64,000 nucleotides of DNA. Source: Dethiosulfatibacter aminovorans DSM 17477. GTDB taxonomy: Bacteria; Bacillota; Clostridia; Tissierellales; Dethiosulfatibacteraceae. The stretch covers positions 1 to 64,000 of the forward strand of contig NZ_FQZL01000020.1 in the NCBI RefSeq assembly GCF_900142005.1, written 5' to 3'. Each line of letters starts with the position of its first letter. The first letter of the stretch is position 1. This document shows positions 53,574 to 62,762 of the stretch, in pieces. The position numbers and the translations under genes were made by a program. The notes beneath the pieces were generated by a model. It did not search any database. It worked only from the letters and a program-made list of their open reading frames with translations, and was not told the DNA's origin.

Positions 53574-54212
53574 CTACCTTCCCGTTCTTACAAGCTCGAT
53601 AAACCGTCTGATTTTTTCAGGATCTTTTGACCCTTTTGTTTCCACCCCCGAACTCACATCCACACAGAAAGGCTTTATTGTCTCCAACCCCTCCATTACA
53701 TTAAATTCATTGAGTCCTCCCGCAAGTACTATAGGATATTTCTTCCCAATATCCCTGTATCTTTCCCAGCTGAATTTTTCTCCGAGACCTCCGTAGGCCT
53801 TGTTTGAAAGCTTGTCCAGAAGGAATCCGTCCACATTGCCGAAGGAGTCAAGGTATTCACTGACCATGTCAACTGGCTGTTCCCCAAGCCTGACAGCCTT
53901 CCAAATCTCAAAGTCATATTCCTTCTTCAATTCTTCCAGCTTTTCAATATACTTGTCATTCTCATCTCCGTGAAGCTGAACCACCTTAATTCCCGCCCCT
54001 ATTGTCTGCTCAACATAATGGATGCTATGGTTGACAAACACCCCTACAGGGATTATACCTTTGTCAAGCTGTTCCAGAAGAATCTTAAGGTGGCTCCTGC
54101 ATACCTTTCGCTTGCTGTCGGCAAGCACAAAGCCGACATAATCAGGTCTGTATTTATTTACAGCCTTTATATCCTCCATAGTCCTAAGACCACAGATCTT
54201 AACCTTTATCAT
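53574..54212 (-). CDS. trpF: Phosphoribosylanthranilate isomerase
   Basis: Third step of the tryptophan branch. A 212-residue TIM barrel starting IKVKICGLRTMEDIKAVN, whose CGL cysteine is catalytic, with VQLHGDE and the closing VDVSSGVETKGSKDPEKIRRF. It is the last gene of the operon and overlaps trpC by 4 bases (ATGA). Confidence 0.95.
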   Translation of the reverse strand: MIKVKICGLRTMEDIKAVNKYRPDYVGFVLADSKRKVCRSHLKILLEQLDKGIIPVGVFVNHSIHYVEQTIGAGIKVVQLHGDENDKYIEKLEELKKEYDFEIWKAVRLGEQPVDMVSEYLDSFGNVDGFLLDKLSNKAYGGLGEKFSWERYRDIGKKYPIVLAGGLNEFNVMEGLETIKPFCVDVSSGVETKGSKDPEKIRRFIELVRTGR

Positions 54213-54991
54213 TTCAACCCTCTCAATTCACTGAATTTGCCTTCCATGTCCCTCGACTTCATTATGGCCTCTCCAATGAGTACTGCATCCACTCCTATGC
54301 TTTCTAGATATTTCATGTCATCATACGTGTTTATACCGCTTTCACTTACCTTTACAATATTATCAGGCATAAGACTGATCAGTTTTTCAGTGTTTTTAAG
54401 GTCCACAGTGAAGGTTTCAAGATCCCTGTTATTCACACCAATAATCCTGGCACCTGTATTCAAAGCCTTTTTGACATCATCTTCATCGTGAACTTCTACA
54501 AGACATTCAAGACCAAGTCCATATGCTGTATCAATGAATTCTTTCAATTTCTTTTCTTCTAGTATCCTGCAGATCAAAAGAATTGCATCAGCATTCAAAA
54601 CCTTGGCTTCATAGATTTGATATTCATCTATTATAAAGTCTTTTCTAAGAACCGGAATTTCCACTTTTTCCTTCACTTCAGTCAAGTACCTGCCACTTCC
54701 CAAAAAGAAATCCTCTTCAGTTAAAACTGAAATGGCATCAGCATTTTTATTGTAGATATCTGCATAATCCAAATACTTGAATTCTTCAGAAATAAGACCT
54801 TTTGAAGGCGAAGCTTTCTTTATTTCCGCTATGATGGACATCCTTTTCTTATTATGTAAACTTCTTTCGAATTTATATGTTGTTTTTTTGTCCAACCCTT
54901 CAATTTCCATCTTCAAAACATCCAGGCTTCTATTTTCTTTTGTTTTAATTAATTTTTCAAGCTTTTTGTCTATTATCATATCCAAGATCAT
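54209..54991 (-). CDS. trpC: Indole-3-glycerol-phosphate synthase
   Basis: Closes the indole ring. A 260-residue barrel with EIKKASPSKG, the catalytic Lys in VLRKDFI, ECLVEVHDEDD and IIGVNNRDLETF. GGAGATAGACAG lies before ATG 54991. It starts 4 bases after the trpD stop. Confidence 0.95.
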   Translation of the reverse strand: MILDMIIDKKLEKLIKTKENRSLDVLKMEIEGLDKKTTYKFERSLHNKKRMSIIAEIKKASPSKGLISEEFKYLDYADIYNKNADAISVLTEEDFFLGSGRYLTEVKEKVEIPVLRKDFIIDEYQIYEAKVLNADAILLICRILEEKKLKEFIDTAYGLGLECLVEVHDEDDVKKALNTGARIIGVNNRDLETFTVDLKNTEKLISLMPDNIVKVSESGINTYDDMKYLESIGVDAVLIGEAIMKSRDMEGKFSELRGLK

Positions 54992-54995
54992 CTGT

Positions 54996-56006
54996 CTATC
55001 TCCTTGTTTCCATCCTCATTTTTTCAAGTTTTTCATAAGCTTTTCCAGAATCTACGGACTCTATTGCTTTATGTAAACCTTCTTCGTAGCTGTCAGCCAC
55101 TCCGGATATATATATGGCTGCCGCAGCATTAAGAATGGCAATATCCCTTCTGAAGCCAGTGTCTCCCCTAAGGATCGACTCTAATATATCAGCATTGACC
55201 CCAGGACCTTCTCCTGATATATCCACAAGTTCACACAACTTGAATCCGTAATCCTCAGGATTTATCATATATTCCACAACCTTGTCGTCTTTTATTTCAG
55301 ATACATAAGTCTTGCCTGTTAGTGTAATCTCGTCAAGACCATCTTCACCGTGTATCACCATTGCCCTTTTAACTCCAAGCTCCTTCAAAACATTTGCGCA
55401 TACATGCACCAGGCCCTTGTCATATACACCCATTATCTGTTTTTCAACAGAGGCAGGATTAACCATGGGGCCAAGTATGTTGAATACTGTTCTGAACTTA
55501 AGTTCCTTTCTGACAGGTACTACATTCTTGAATGACTTGTGGTGGTGAGGAGCAAACATGAATCCTATGTTTGCCTTATCAAGACAGTTTTTTATTTTCT
55601 CGTTTTCATCAGTAAGATGAACTCCAAGCTTTTCCAGGACATCTGCTGATCCACTCTTGCTGGATACAGACCTGTTGCCGTGCTTTGCAACTTTCACTCC
55701 TGCACCGGCTGCTATAAAAGATGCCGTTGTAGAGATATTGAATGTGTTTGCACCGTCTCCACCTGTACCTACGCAATCCACAAGATGTTCATGCTTGTAT
55801 TCCAGCTTGCTGGCATTACTTATTACAGACATGGCGCAGCCGCTTATTTCCTCTACAGTCTCACCTTTCATCTTAAGGGCGGTAAGAAAAGAAGCAGTCT
55901 GAACAGGAGACGACTCCCCCTTCATTATGGAATTCATTGCCTCCAGAGCTTCATCCTTGGTTAAATTTTCCTTGTTTGACAGTTTAAACAATATTTCAGA
56001 TCTCAT
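54996..56006 (-). CDS. trpD: Anthranilate phosphoribosyltransferase
   Basis: Attaches phosphoribose to anthranilate. A 336-residue type with VDCVGTGGDGANTFNIST (PRPP loop), KHGNRSVSSKSGSADVLEKLG and FNILGPMVNPA, all family hallmarks. No glutaminase domain is fused to it; that function is on the TrpE-TrpG protein. It starts 4 bases downstream of trpA, behind GAGGTGATG. Confidence 0.96.
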   Translation of the reverse strand: MRSEILFKLSNKENLTKDEALEAMNSIMKGESSPVQTASFLTALKMKGETVEEISGCAMSVISNASKLEYKHEHLVDCVGTGGDGANTFNISTTASFIAAGAGVKVAKHGNRSVSSKSGSADVLEKLGVHLTDENEKIKNCLDKANIGFMFAPHHHKSFKNVVPVRKELKFRTVFNILGPMVNPASVEKQIMGVYDKGLVHVCANVLKELGVKRAMVIHGEDGLDEITLTGKTYVSEIKDDKVVEYMINPEDYGFKLCELVDISGEGPGVNADILESILRGDTGFRRDIAILNAAAAIYISGVADSYEEGLHKAIESVDSGKAYEKLEKMRMETRR

Positions 56007-56010
56007 ATCA

Positions 56011-56745
56011 TCACCTCATCAATTTTTTCAGGAATTCATCTACTTTCTCTATTCCCTCGTTCTCTATTACCCTCGTTATGGCACTCCCTATTATTGCTAT
56101 GTCTGCATGTCCTGCAAGAAAATCAATGTCCTTCTTTTCCTGTATTCCAAATCCAACGGCACATTTCATCTTGGTAACTTCCTTGATTCTCTCTATTTTT
56201 TCAGTAACTTCACCGCTGAACCTGGTCTTTATACCCGTAACCCCTGCACGAGGAACGTAATATATAAAGCCCTTTCCCTTTTCCGCTATCTTTTCAAGCC
56301 TTGCCTCATCAGTATAGGGAGTGGCAATCACAACAGGATTGATATCATATTTATCACAATATTCAAAAAGTTCCGATGCATCCTCCAAAGTGGCATCAGG
56401 GATTATCAGGCCCCATACGCCTATTTCCGATGCTTTCTTCACAAATTCCTCTACGCCGTATTGGTAAACAATGTTGTAATATGTCATTATGAGTATATTC
56501 ATATCGAATTTCTTCACAGACTTTTCAATGAATTCAAGGGAACCTTTTACAGTTGTTCCCTTGTCAAGTGCTTCCTGGTTGGCCTTCACAAAGGTAGGTC
56601 CATCAGCAGAAGGATCAGAAAAAGGTATTTGAAGCTCTGTAAACTCAACTCCATTTTTCTCGAATATTTCAAGTGCCCTTTCATTGGTTTCCATATCGGG
56701 ATAACCGATTACCTGGTGCGTCATCAAAGTGATCTTATCTTTCAT
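56011..56745 (-). CDS. trpA: Tryptophan synthase alpha chain
   Basis: Releases indole from indole-3-glycerol phosphate. A 244-residue barrel with the catalytic Glu in FTELQIPFSDPSADGP and the C-terminal VGFGIQEKKDIDFL phosphate site. It is about 20 residues shorter than E. coli TrpA, beginning directly at MTHQVIGYPD. It overlaps trpB by 11 bases. Confidence 0.94.
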   Translation of the reverse strand: MKDKITLMTHQVIGYPDMETNERALEIFEKNGVEFTELQIPFSDPSADGPTFVKANQEALDKGTTVKGSLEFIEKSVKKFDMNILIMTYYNIVYQYGVEEFVKKASEIGVWGLIIPDATLEDASELFEYCDKYDINPVVIATPYTDEARLEKIAEKGKGFIYYVPRAGVTGIKTRFSGEVTEKIERIKEVTKMKCAVGFGIQEKKDIDFLAGHADIAIIGSAITRVIENEGIEKVDEFLKKLMR

Positions 56746-57979
56746 AGCTGTCTCCCCTTTCCTTTACGAATTTCATCCAGTCTGCATCCCCGAGAGCTTC
56801 GCCGATATTGAATATATCCTTGTCACCTCTTCCAGACATGTTTACGACGATTATCTCATCCTTCCCGGTTTTTTCTATGTCCCTTATCATTGCAGCAAAA
56901 GCATGGCTTGATTCGAGAGCAGGTATTATCCCTTCCTTTCTTGAAACAAGCTTAAATGCTTCAATTACCTCTTCATCAGTTGCCGCCTCAACATTGACCC
57001 TTCCTATATCCGACAAATAGGCACTTATGGGCGAAACGCCAATATAGTCAAGGCCTGCTGAAATACTCCATGTATCCATCATCTGGCCTTCTTCATTTTG
57101 AAGGAATATTGTCTTGTAGCCCTGGGCAACTCCTGTTTTCCCCGTCTTGTAGGCAATTCTTGACGCATGCATTCCGGATCCTTCTCCTTTTCCTCCAGCC
57201 TCTACTCCAATAAGTTTTACTGATTCGTCATCGAGGAATTCATAGAAGGCACCCATGCTGTTTGATCCACCTCCCAGACATGCATATACCCTGTCCGGAA
57301 GTTTGTTTTCCCTCTCCTTCAGCTGCTTCTTTATTTCCTTGCTGATCACTGACTGAAAATATGTAACCATTTCAGGAAAAGGATGGGGTCCGCAAGTAGT
57401 ACCCAGGCAGTAATGGGTATCCTCAAAATTCGATGCCCAATCTCTCATTGATTCGTTTATGGCATCCTTTAAGGTTGCAGTTCCATCTTCCACGGCAACA
57501 ACCTTTGCTCCAAGATTTCTCATCCAGAATACATTGGGATACTGCCTGGCAACGTCTTCAGCTCCCATGTAAATTGTTGCATCAAATCCCATCTTTGCTG
57601 CCATGACTGCCGTTGCAACACCATGCTGGCCTGCTCCCGTCTCAGCTATTACACGTGTTTTCCCAAGCTTTTTCATAATCAAAGCCTGACCCATTACATT
57701 GTTTATCTTATGGGCTCCGGAGTGGTTCAAATCCTCTCTCTTAATGAAAATCCTGCCCTTTCCAAAATATTCCGTAAGATTCTTCGCATATGTTAGAGGA
57801 GTTTCCCTTCCGCAGAATTCTTTCAAAAGACTGTAATACTCATTGAAAAAAGCTTTATCGTTCTTTACACTGTTGAAACAATCTCTCAGCTCGTCCAAAA
57901 CGGGAATCAGCAGTTCCGGTACATATCTGCCTCCGTACTCCCCGTAATACCCTTCAGGCAATCCCTTAAATATTTTCAT
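56735..57979 (-). CDS. trpB: Tryptophan synthase beta chain
   Basis: Condenses indole with serine using PLP. A TrpB1-type protein of 414 residues. KREDLNHSGAHKINN carries the PLP lysine, ETGAGQHGVA the activating Glu, and CLGGGSNSMGAF the phosphate loop. It directly follows the trpEG stop by one base, an unusual position for trpB. Confidence 0.97.
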   Translation of the reverse strand: MKIFKGLPEGYYGEYGGRYVPELLIPVLDELRDCFNSVKNDKAFFNEYYSLLKEFCGRETPLTYAKNLTEYFGKGRIFIKREDLNHSGAHKINNVMGQALIMKKLGKTRVIAETGAGQHGVATAVMAAKMGFDATIYMGAEDVARQYPNVFWMRNLGAKVVAVEDGTATLKDAINESMRDWASNFEDTHYCLGTTCGPHPFPEMVTYFQSVISKEIKKQLKERENKLPDRVYACLGGGSNSMGAFYEFLDDESVKLIGVEAGGKGEGSGMHASRIAYKTGKTGVAQGYKTIFLQNEEGQMMDTWSISAGLDYIGVSPISAYLSDIGRVNVEAATDEEVIEAFKLVSRKEGIIPALESSHAFAAMIRDIEKTGKDEIIVVNMSGRGDKDIFNIGEALGDADWMKFVKERGDSYER

Positions 57980-57980
57980 T

Positions 57981-60104
57981 TTATTCCTCCATTAGTTTAT
58001 CAATTATATTTTTCATGAGCTTGAGTCCCTTGCCCTCATCCATACTCATGACAGATTCAGGATGGAACTGTACTGCATATATATTCCTTTCTTCATCTTC
58101 AACAGACATTACAATTCCGTCACTGGTCCTGCTCGTCACCCTTAAATTTTCGGGAATCTTGTTCCCGTAGAGGGAGTGGTAGCGTCCTACGCATATTTCC
58201 CCTTCAATACCCTTGAATATGATACTCTTATCTTCAAAGTCCAGATTGGACTTCTTACCGTGAACGGGAATATCCAGTTGTCCAAGACTTCCACCGAAAT
58301 ACTCCACTATTGACTGAAGTCCAAGGCAAACTCCAAATATAGGCAGTCCGTTCTCTACGCAATACCCGATTTTTTCACTGACATTGAAATCCTCTGGTCT
58401 TCCAGGACCCGGAGACAGAACAACAAGGTCATAGTCACCTTCTCTCAAGCATTCCATTGCATGATTGTGTCTTACGGTTTCCGTATCTGCACCTAGCCTT
58501 CTGAAATAGTCTCCCAGGGTATGAACAAATGAATCCTCATGGTCTATGATGAGTATGTTGAAGTCAAGTTTCTCTATAAGTTCAGCTTCCTTTGCCTCAT
58601 CCTCCCCGGGCTTTTCCTGCAGCACCTTGATCATGGCTGCAGCCTTGATTAAAGTTTCTTCTTCTTCATCTTCCGGTATTGAATCATTTAGAAGGGTTGC
58701 TCCAACCCTCACCCTTGCCTTGTTCCCTTTCATGTATATGGTCCTGAGTGTAAGGCCTGTATTTATATCTCCATTGAATCCAAGACATCCAACGGCACCT
58801 GCATACCATTCCCTGCAATACTGCTCATTTTCTTCAATCCACTGTACAGCCCTCCTTTTGGGAGCACCCGTCACTGTAACAGCCCACATATGGGTCATGA
58901 AGGCATCAAGAGAATCATATTCATCCCTTAATATACCTTCCACATGGTCTACCGTATGTATCAGATGTGAGTACTTTTCAATTTGTCTCCTACCGATAAC
59001 ATTAATACTTCCCGGAACACATATCCTCGATTTGTCGTTTCTGTCAACATCTGTACACATAGTAAGCTCCGATTCTTCCTTTGGAGAATTCAAAAGCTTC
59101 ATGATATTTTCATAATCCTCTACAGCATTCTTTCCCCGTTTCACAGTTCCGGAGATCGGACAGGTTTCAACCTTGTTGCCAGTAACCCTTACATACATTT
59201 CAGGAGACGCTCCAATAAGCTTTTCATTACCATGGTTGATCAGAAAACCATAGGGACTTGGGTTTATTTCTATTAGCCTTTCAAATATGTCTGAGGCTTT
59301 CTTTTCCGTATTGTATTCCAGCACCTGCGAAGGAACCACTTCAAACAGGTCTCCCCTTTCAAAATATTTTTTCGCCTTTCTCACAAGCCCTGCATAATTG
59401 CCTTTTACAGGATTTATGAGCTCTTCATATTTCTTGTCATCTACAACCTCATCTATGCCTGTCCTTTCAACACCCTCCGTAGAATAATCCAAATAACGGA
59501 ATTCATAGTCATAAACAAAGGATTCAGTCCTTCTATGGTCCATTATCATCACACTATCCGGAATAAACAGTACAAGATCCTCATTGCTCTCAAGCCTTTC
59601 CTTTTTCAGTTCCATGTCTTCAAACTGATAAATAAGGTCATATCCAAAGGAGCCGTATAGGCCAAGGAATCCATCCTCTTCCGAGTAGAACATCCTTCTT
59701 ATGTCCCTAATAAGGGTAAATATGCTGTTTTGCCTGCTTCTTTTGTCCTCTGTAACATATCCTTCAGGTTCCTTTACTTCACCCTCTATGAAAAATTCTT
59801 CCTTGTTAAGGAACTTGTAGCTTTCCCTTAACCTGATATGGCTGTAGATAATATCCACCAGGACTTTTCCTCGTTCATTCAGGCCGTTGATAATGAACTT
59901 TCTGCCATTCCCTCTGATTTCCAGGGGAGGCTTGACAAACCCCAAATCCCATCGGGTATATCTTCCGGGATACTCGAAGGAGCTGCAAAGATAAGCCCCC
60001 TTGAAGGTATTCAGGTCTTCAATAAGATTGTCCCTGCTTATTTTAAAATCCACTGGCCTTTTCTTTCTTTTGATTTCAACTTTACTGTTTGTTTTATAAT
60101 TCAT
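57981..60104 (-). CDS. trpEG: Fused anthranilate synthase, TrpE-TrpG
   Basis: Makes anthranilate from chorismate and glutamine. A 707-residue fusion. Residues 1-500 are the TrpE chorismate-binding domain (SSFEYPGRYTRWDLGFVKPP near residue 40, with CPISGTVKRGKN and TVTGAPKRRAVQ). Residues 520-707 are a class I glutaminase (LSPGPGRP, FGVCLGLQS with catalytic Cys, VQFHPESV). Such fusions and this N-terminal style are known from rhizobia and Legionella and are uncommon in Firmicutes. ATG 60104 with GGAGGAAAT upstream is the start, 31 residues inside the longest frame. Confidence 0.95.
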   Translation of the reverse strand: MNYKTNSKVEIKRKKRPVDFKISRDNLIEDLNTFKGAYLCSSFEYPGRYTRWDLGFVKPPLEIRGNGRKFIINGLNERGKVLVDIIYSHIRLRESYKFLNKEEFFIEGEVKEPEGYVTEDKRSRQNSIFTLIRDIRRMFYSEEDGFLGLYGSFGYDLIYQFEDMELKKERLESNEDLVLFIPDSVMIMDHRRTESFVYDYEFRYLDYSTEGVERTGIDEVVDDKKYEELINPVKGNYAGLVRKAKKYFERGDLFEVVPSQVLEYNTEKKASDIFERLIEINPSPYGFLINHGNEKLIGASPEMYVRVTGNKVETCPISGTVKRGKNAVEDYENIMKLLNSPKEESELTMCTDVDRNDKSRICVPGSINVIGRRQIEKYSHLIHTVDHVEGILRDEYDSLDAFMTHMWAVTVTGAPKRRAVQWIEENEQYCREWYAGAVGCLGFNGDINTGLTLRTIYMKGNKARVRVGATLLNDSIPEDEEEETLIKAAAMIKVLQEKPGEDEAKEAELIEKLDFNILIIDHEDSFVHTLGDYFRRLGADTETVRHNHAMECLREGDYDLVVLSPGPGRPEDFNVSEKIGYCVENGLPIFGVCLGLQSIVEYFGGSLGQLDIPVHGKKSNLDFEDKSIIFKGIEGEICVGRYHSLYGNKIPENLRVTSRTSDGIVMSVEDEERNIYAVQFHPESVMSMDEGKGLKLMKNIIDKLMEE

Positions 60105-60134
60105 ATTTCCTCCAATCCTCCAAAAAACTATACA

Positions 60135-60425
60135 AAAAAACAAAAAATCTCTTGTCCTATAAATATAGGACAAGAGATATATCTCCTGCGGTGCCACCTA
60201 AATTGGTATTAAATACCCACTTATTTCATGTACCATCATACATGTCTCCTTTGTAACGAGTGAGATATCTCGTCGGCGCCTACATATCGGGCCGCACTCA
60301 TGAGTCCATTCACAACAATCCTCTATGTCTTATTTCCACCAACAAAGACTCTCTATAATATCGAATTGATACTACTACTCTCAATCAACGCTTTAGTATT
60401 AACCTGCTTGAACTGTTGCCCAAAC
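60135..60425 (-). ncRNA. Tryptophan T-box riboswitch of the trp operon
   Basis: On the minus strand stem I carries GAGAGTAGTAGTATC and AGAGAGTCTTTG...GGTGG. The specifier loop GAATGGACTC offers the Trp codon TGG (60306-60308). The T-box AGGTGGCACCGC is at 60188-60199. A strong terminator with a 14-bp stem (60147-60178) and a T-rich tail follows. Uncharged tRNA-Trp binding should allow readthrough into trpEG. Confidence 0.96.
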
Positions 60426-60441
60426 AAATTGCTTTGTTCAT

Positions 60442-60470
60442 ATATTACACTAAATATTAAATAAATGCAA
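60442..60470 (-). promoter_or_regulatory. trp operon promoter
   Basis: Minus strand TTGCAT, 17 bases, TAATAT, about 7-10 bases before the start of the T-box leader. Confidence 0.75.
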
Positions 60471-60491
60471 CATTTTTTTATTAATACCTTG

Positions 60492-60878
60492 TTATCCCCA
60501 GAAAATATGCTCCTTCACCATCAAGGCTTTTTCGTTGCAATCTGGACATGCAGCCTTCCTGATCTCGTGGTAATCAAAGCTTTCGAGCTCATGGCCACAT
60601 TTCTCACAACAGTACCTGGTTATATATCCATCAGCAAATTCAATCACTGTTTTACCCTTCATATTTCCGCATTTGCTGCAAATAAGAATTTCATGTTTCA
60701 TGTCGAGTATAGGAATATTATATTTGCTTCTCTTCAATATACTCTTCTTTACTTTCTTGTCATCAATAAAATTGTTGATAAGTTCCTGAATTGAGTACTC
60801 ACTTTCATTTTCCTTTCCCAATTCAAATTCCTCAGTAAATAGACAATTTTTACATAATACACTAAGCCTTTCACCCAT
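60492..60878 (-). CDS. Zinc-ribbon protein of unknown function
   Basis: A 128-residue protein with four cysteine pairs: CKNC near residue 9, CSKCG near residue 72, CCEKCG near residue 93 and CPDC near residue 114. It probably has two zinc ribbons. No catalytic motif is recognised. ATG 60878 is preferred because GGGG lies seven bases before it. It stands alone upstream of the trp T-box. Confidence 0.65.
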   Translation of the reverse strand: MGERLSVLCKNCLFTEEFELGKENESEYSIQELINNFIDDKKVKKSILKRSKYNIPILDMKHEILICSKCGNMKGKTVIEFADGYITRYCCEKCGHELESFDYHEIRKAACPDCNEKALMVKEHIFWG

Positions 60879-61120
60879 ATACATACCCCGCCTGTTTTTT
60901 ATTTTCTATTAAAATCACCTTCTTTTGTTAAGAAAATATATCATTTATTATAACATTTATTTAACATTTATGCATCTTATTTATGATTTTTTGTTCTATT
61001 TATTGACATAATTTTATCAATTATTGGTCGTTTATAAATAGTTGTATCTGCAATACTCTATACAGTCAAAAACAACGCTGGATATTTTATTGATTTGTAT
61101 GGTATAAAAAGATACTATGT

Positions 61121-61129
61121 GTTATAATG
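61121..61129 (+). promoter_or_regulatory. Extended -10 promoter of the HxlR gene
   Basis: TGTTATAAT matches the extended -10 consensus exactly, 31 bases before the start; no clear -35. Confidence 0.5.
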
Positions 61130-61159
61130 GATACATAAAAACTATGGAGGTGTTTTTTA

Positions 61160-61549
61160 TTGAGCGTAGCAAATGATAAAATATACCGCTGTCCTCTGGA
61201 ATTATCTATCGATTTAATCGGCGGTAAATGGAAATGTGTAATCTTGTGGCATCTCAGGAAGGGCGAGCTCAGATTCAGCCAGATAAAGAAAAGACTGCCC
61301 GGCGTTACTCAAAAAATGCTCACTCAGCAATTAAGAGATCTTGAAGAAAACGGACTAATACATAGAGAAGTATATCCTGTAGTACCCCCTAGGGTAGAAT
61401 ATTCGTTGACTGAAGAAGGAAAAGTTTTTGTACCTGTTTTAAAATCAATGTATAAATGGGGAAGAAATTATTCAGACAAATTTCACGTGGAAATCGACAC
61501 TACATTGCAAGAGACCATATTGAAAGAAGAAGCTTCAAAAACGAAATAA
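61160..61549 (+). CDS. HxlR-family transcriptional regulator
   Basis: A 129-residue winged-helix regulator: CPLELSIDLIGGKWKCVILWHL at the N-terminus, LPGVTQKMLTQQLRDLEENGLIHREVYPVVPPRVEYSLTEEG in the wing region. The start codon is TTG at 61160 behind GGAGG. It is convergent to the dehydratase genes, so control of those genes is possible but not shown. Confidence 0.88.
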   Translation: MSVANDKIYRCPLELSIDLIGGKWKCVILWHLRKGELRFSQIKKRLPGVTQKMLTQQLRDLEENGLIHREVYPVVPPRVEYSLTEEGKVFVPVLKSMYKWGRNYSDKFHVEIDTTLQETILKEEASKTK

Positions 61550-61571
61550 AGAATATTATCTGCTGATTGCA

Positions 61572-61617
61572 GCAAATGCAAAAGAACTCTCAATATCGAG
61601 AGTTCTTTTGCATTTGC
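61572..61617. terminator. 20-bp perfect inverted repeat, bidirectional terminator
   Basis: A 20-bp stem with a 6-base loop (AATATC) between the convergent HxlR and dehydratase genes. The central part AGAACTCTC/GAGAGTTCT is followed on both strands by TTTTGC. It is far longer than the other terminators in the window. Confidence 0.85.
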
Positions 61618-61637
61618 ATTATTTATTAAATTTTATA

Positions 61638-62762
61638 CTAGAGGCTGATCATTTCACTGAAACTATTGATTCTAGTCCTTATCTGCTCAAATGAAGTAGT
61701 TTCCTGGTCTATTTCTATATAGATATTGTTGATTGAAGCATCCTGAAGCTGCTGATAGTAAATTGGATAATCGAATTCTTCAGGGTCACAGAACTTCATC
61801 ATACAGATTATAACCGCATCCGCTCCGTTATCCTTCACCATGTCTATAAGCATCTGACCTCTTGGCTTTTCAACGTTTGTTGCAAGTGAACATCCGTCAA
61901 AATCCTGCCACCATTGTGCAAGTCTTAATAAAGGATCATCTCCTGCAGGCACATCTATTCTGAACTGCTTTGATTCCTGAGCAAGGTCATCTGCTGCAAC
62001 GGCTATATCATATTCCTTGAATATTTCAAGAAGTTCGTCAGGCTCTGCTGTTATTCCTGTAAGAACAACCTTCCTGCCCTTCCATACCTTCTTTTCAAGC
62101 TTGCTGATTTCTTCGTTAAGTTCCTTCACCAAAGCAGTATGCTCCGATTTTTCCATGAAGAATCTTGATTTTATTACAGCATGTCTTTTTATGGGGTCGA
62201 TGATCTCAGGATAGTCTGCTGCAACCTTTGTAAATTCTCTCATTACACTTCTGTTCTCGTTGTAGACTTCTATACTTTTATTAATTGCTTCATCAGTGAT
62301 TTCAAGGCCCAGGATGTTTTCAAGCTTGCTTTTTACTATTTTGAATTCTTCAACCAGGAATTTGTTGGCTCCTTTTATCTTCCTGTTTTGAGGGTGTGTA
62401 AATACTATTGTAGGTGATGTTCCCTTCCATTTTTGACTAAGACATTTCAATGTATCACAAGGAACCGACATAAGTATTGCCTTCATATCGTCATATGCAC
62501 CTTCTATCTGCATTTCCATTACAGACTGCATGATTGAACATGCAAATGGAGGCAGGTATGTTCTTGCTTTCTTAATACTCTTTTGTCCGCCCCAGATTCC
62601 TACAGGAAGGTATCCTGTTGCATGTATGAGTTCTTCTGGCGCGTATACAGGCATTACACCCACAGCACCCTTTCCTGTCTTGCTAGTAAAATCCTCTACA
62701 GCCTTTGCAGGATTTTTTGAAATTTCTGTTAGTTCATTTATTATTGCATCTATTCTACTCAT
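61638..62762 (-). CDS. 2-hydroxyacyl-CoA dehydratase beta subunit (HgdB/HadC/FldC-like)
   Basis: One of two subunits that remove water from (R)-2-hydroxyacyl-CoA in amino-acid fermentation, after ATP-driven one-electron activation. A 374-residue protein with GVMPVYAPEELIHATGYLPVG at the N-terminus. The cluster cysteines are in PPFACSIMQS, PCDTLKCLS and MMKFCDPEEFDYP. It overlaps the alpha-subunit stop by one base (TAATG). The substrate (2-hydroxyglutaryl-, isocaproyl- or phenyllactyl-CoA) cannot be told from the sequence alone. No activator gene is in the window. Confidence 0.92.
   Translation of the reverse strand: MSRIDAIINELTEISKNPAKAVEDFTSKTGKGAVGVMPVYAPEELIHATGYLPVGIWGGQKSIKKARTYLPPFACSIMQSVMEMQIEGAYDDMKAILMSVPCDTLKCLSQKWKGTSPTIVFTHPQNRKIKGANKFLVEEFKIVKSKLENILGLEITDEAINKSIEVYNENRSVMREFTKVAADYPEIIDPIKRHAVIKSRFFMEKSEHTALVKELNEEISKLEKKVWKGRKVVLTGITAEPDELLEIFKEYDIAVAADDLAQESKQFRIDVPAGDDPLLRLAQWWQDFDGCSLATNVEKPRGQMLIDMVKDNGADAVIICMMKFCDPEEFDYPIYYQQLQDASINNIYIEIDQETTSFEQIRTRINSFSEMISL

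Noticed and set aside
60135..60425. Leader-peptide attenuator for the trp operon
   Set aside because: No Trp-rich short frame is present; the T-box core, specifier UGG and terminator explain the leader fully.
60885..61120. Possible gene in the gap upstream of the HxlR regulator
   Set aside because: AT-rich, no frame with a ribosome-binding site longer than a few codons; I see only promoter-like sequence.
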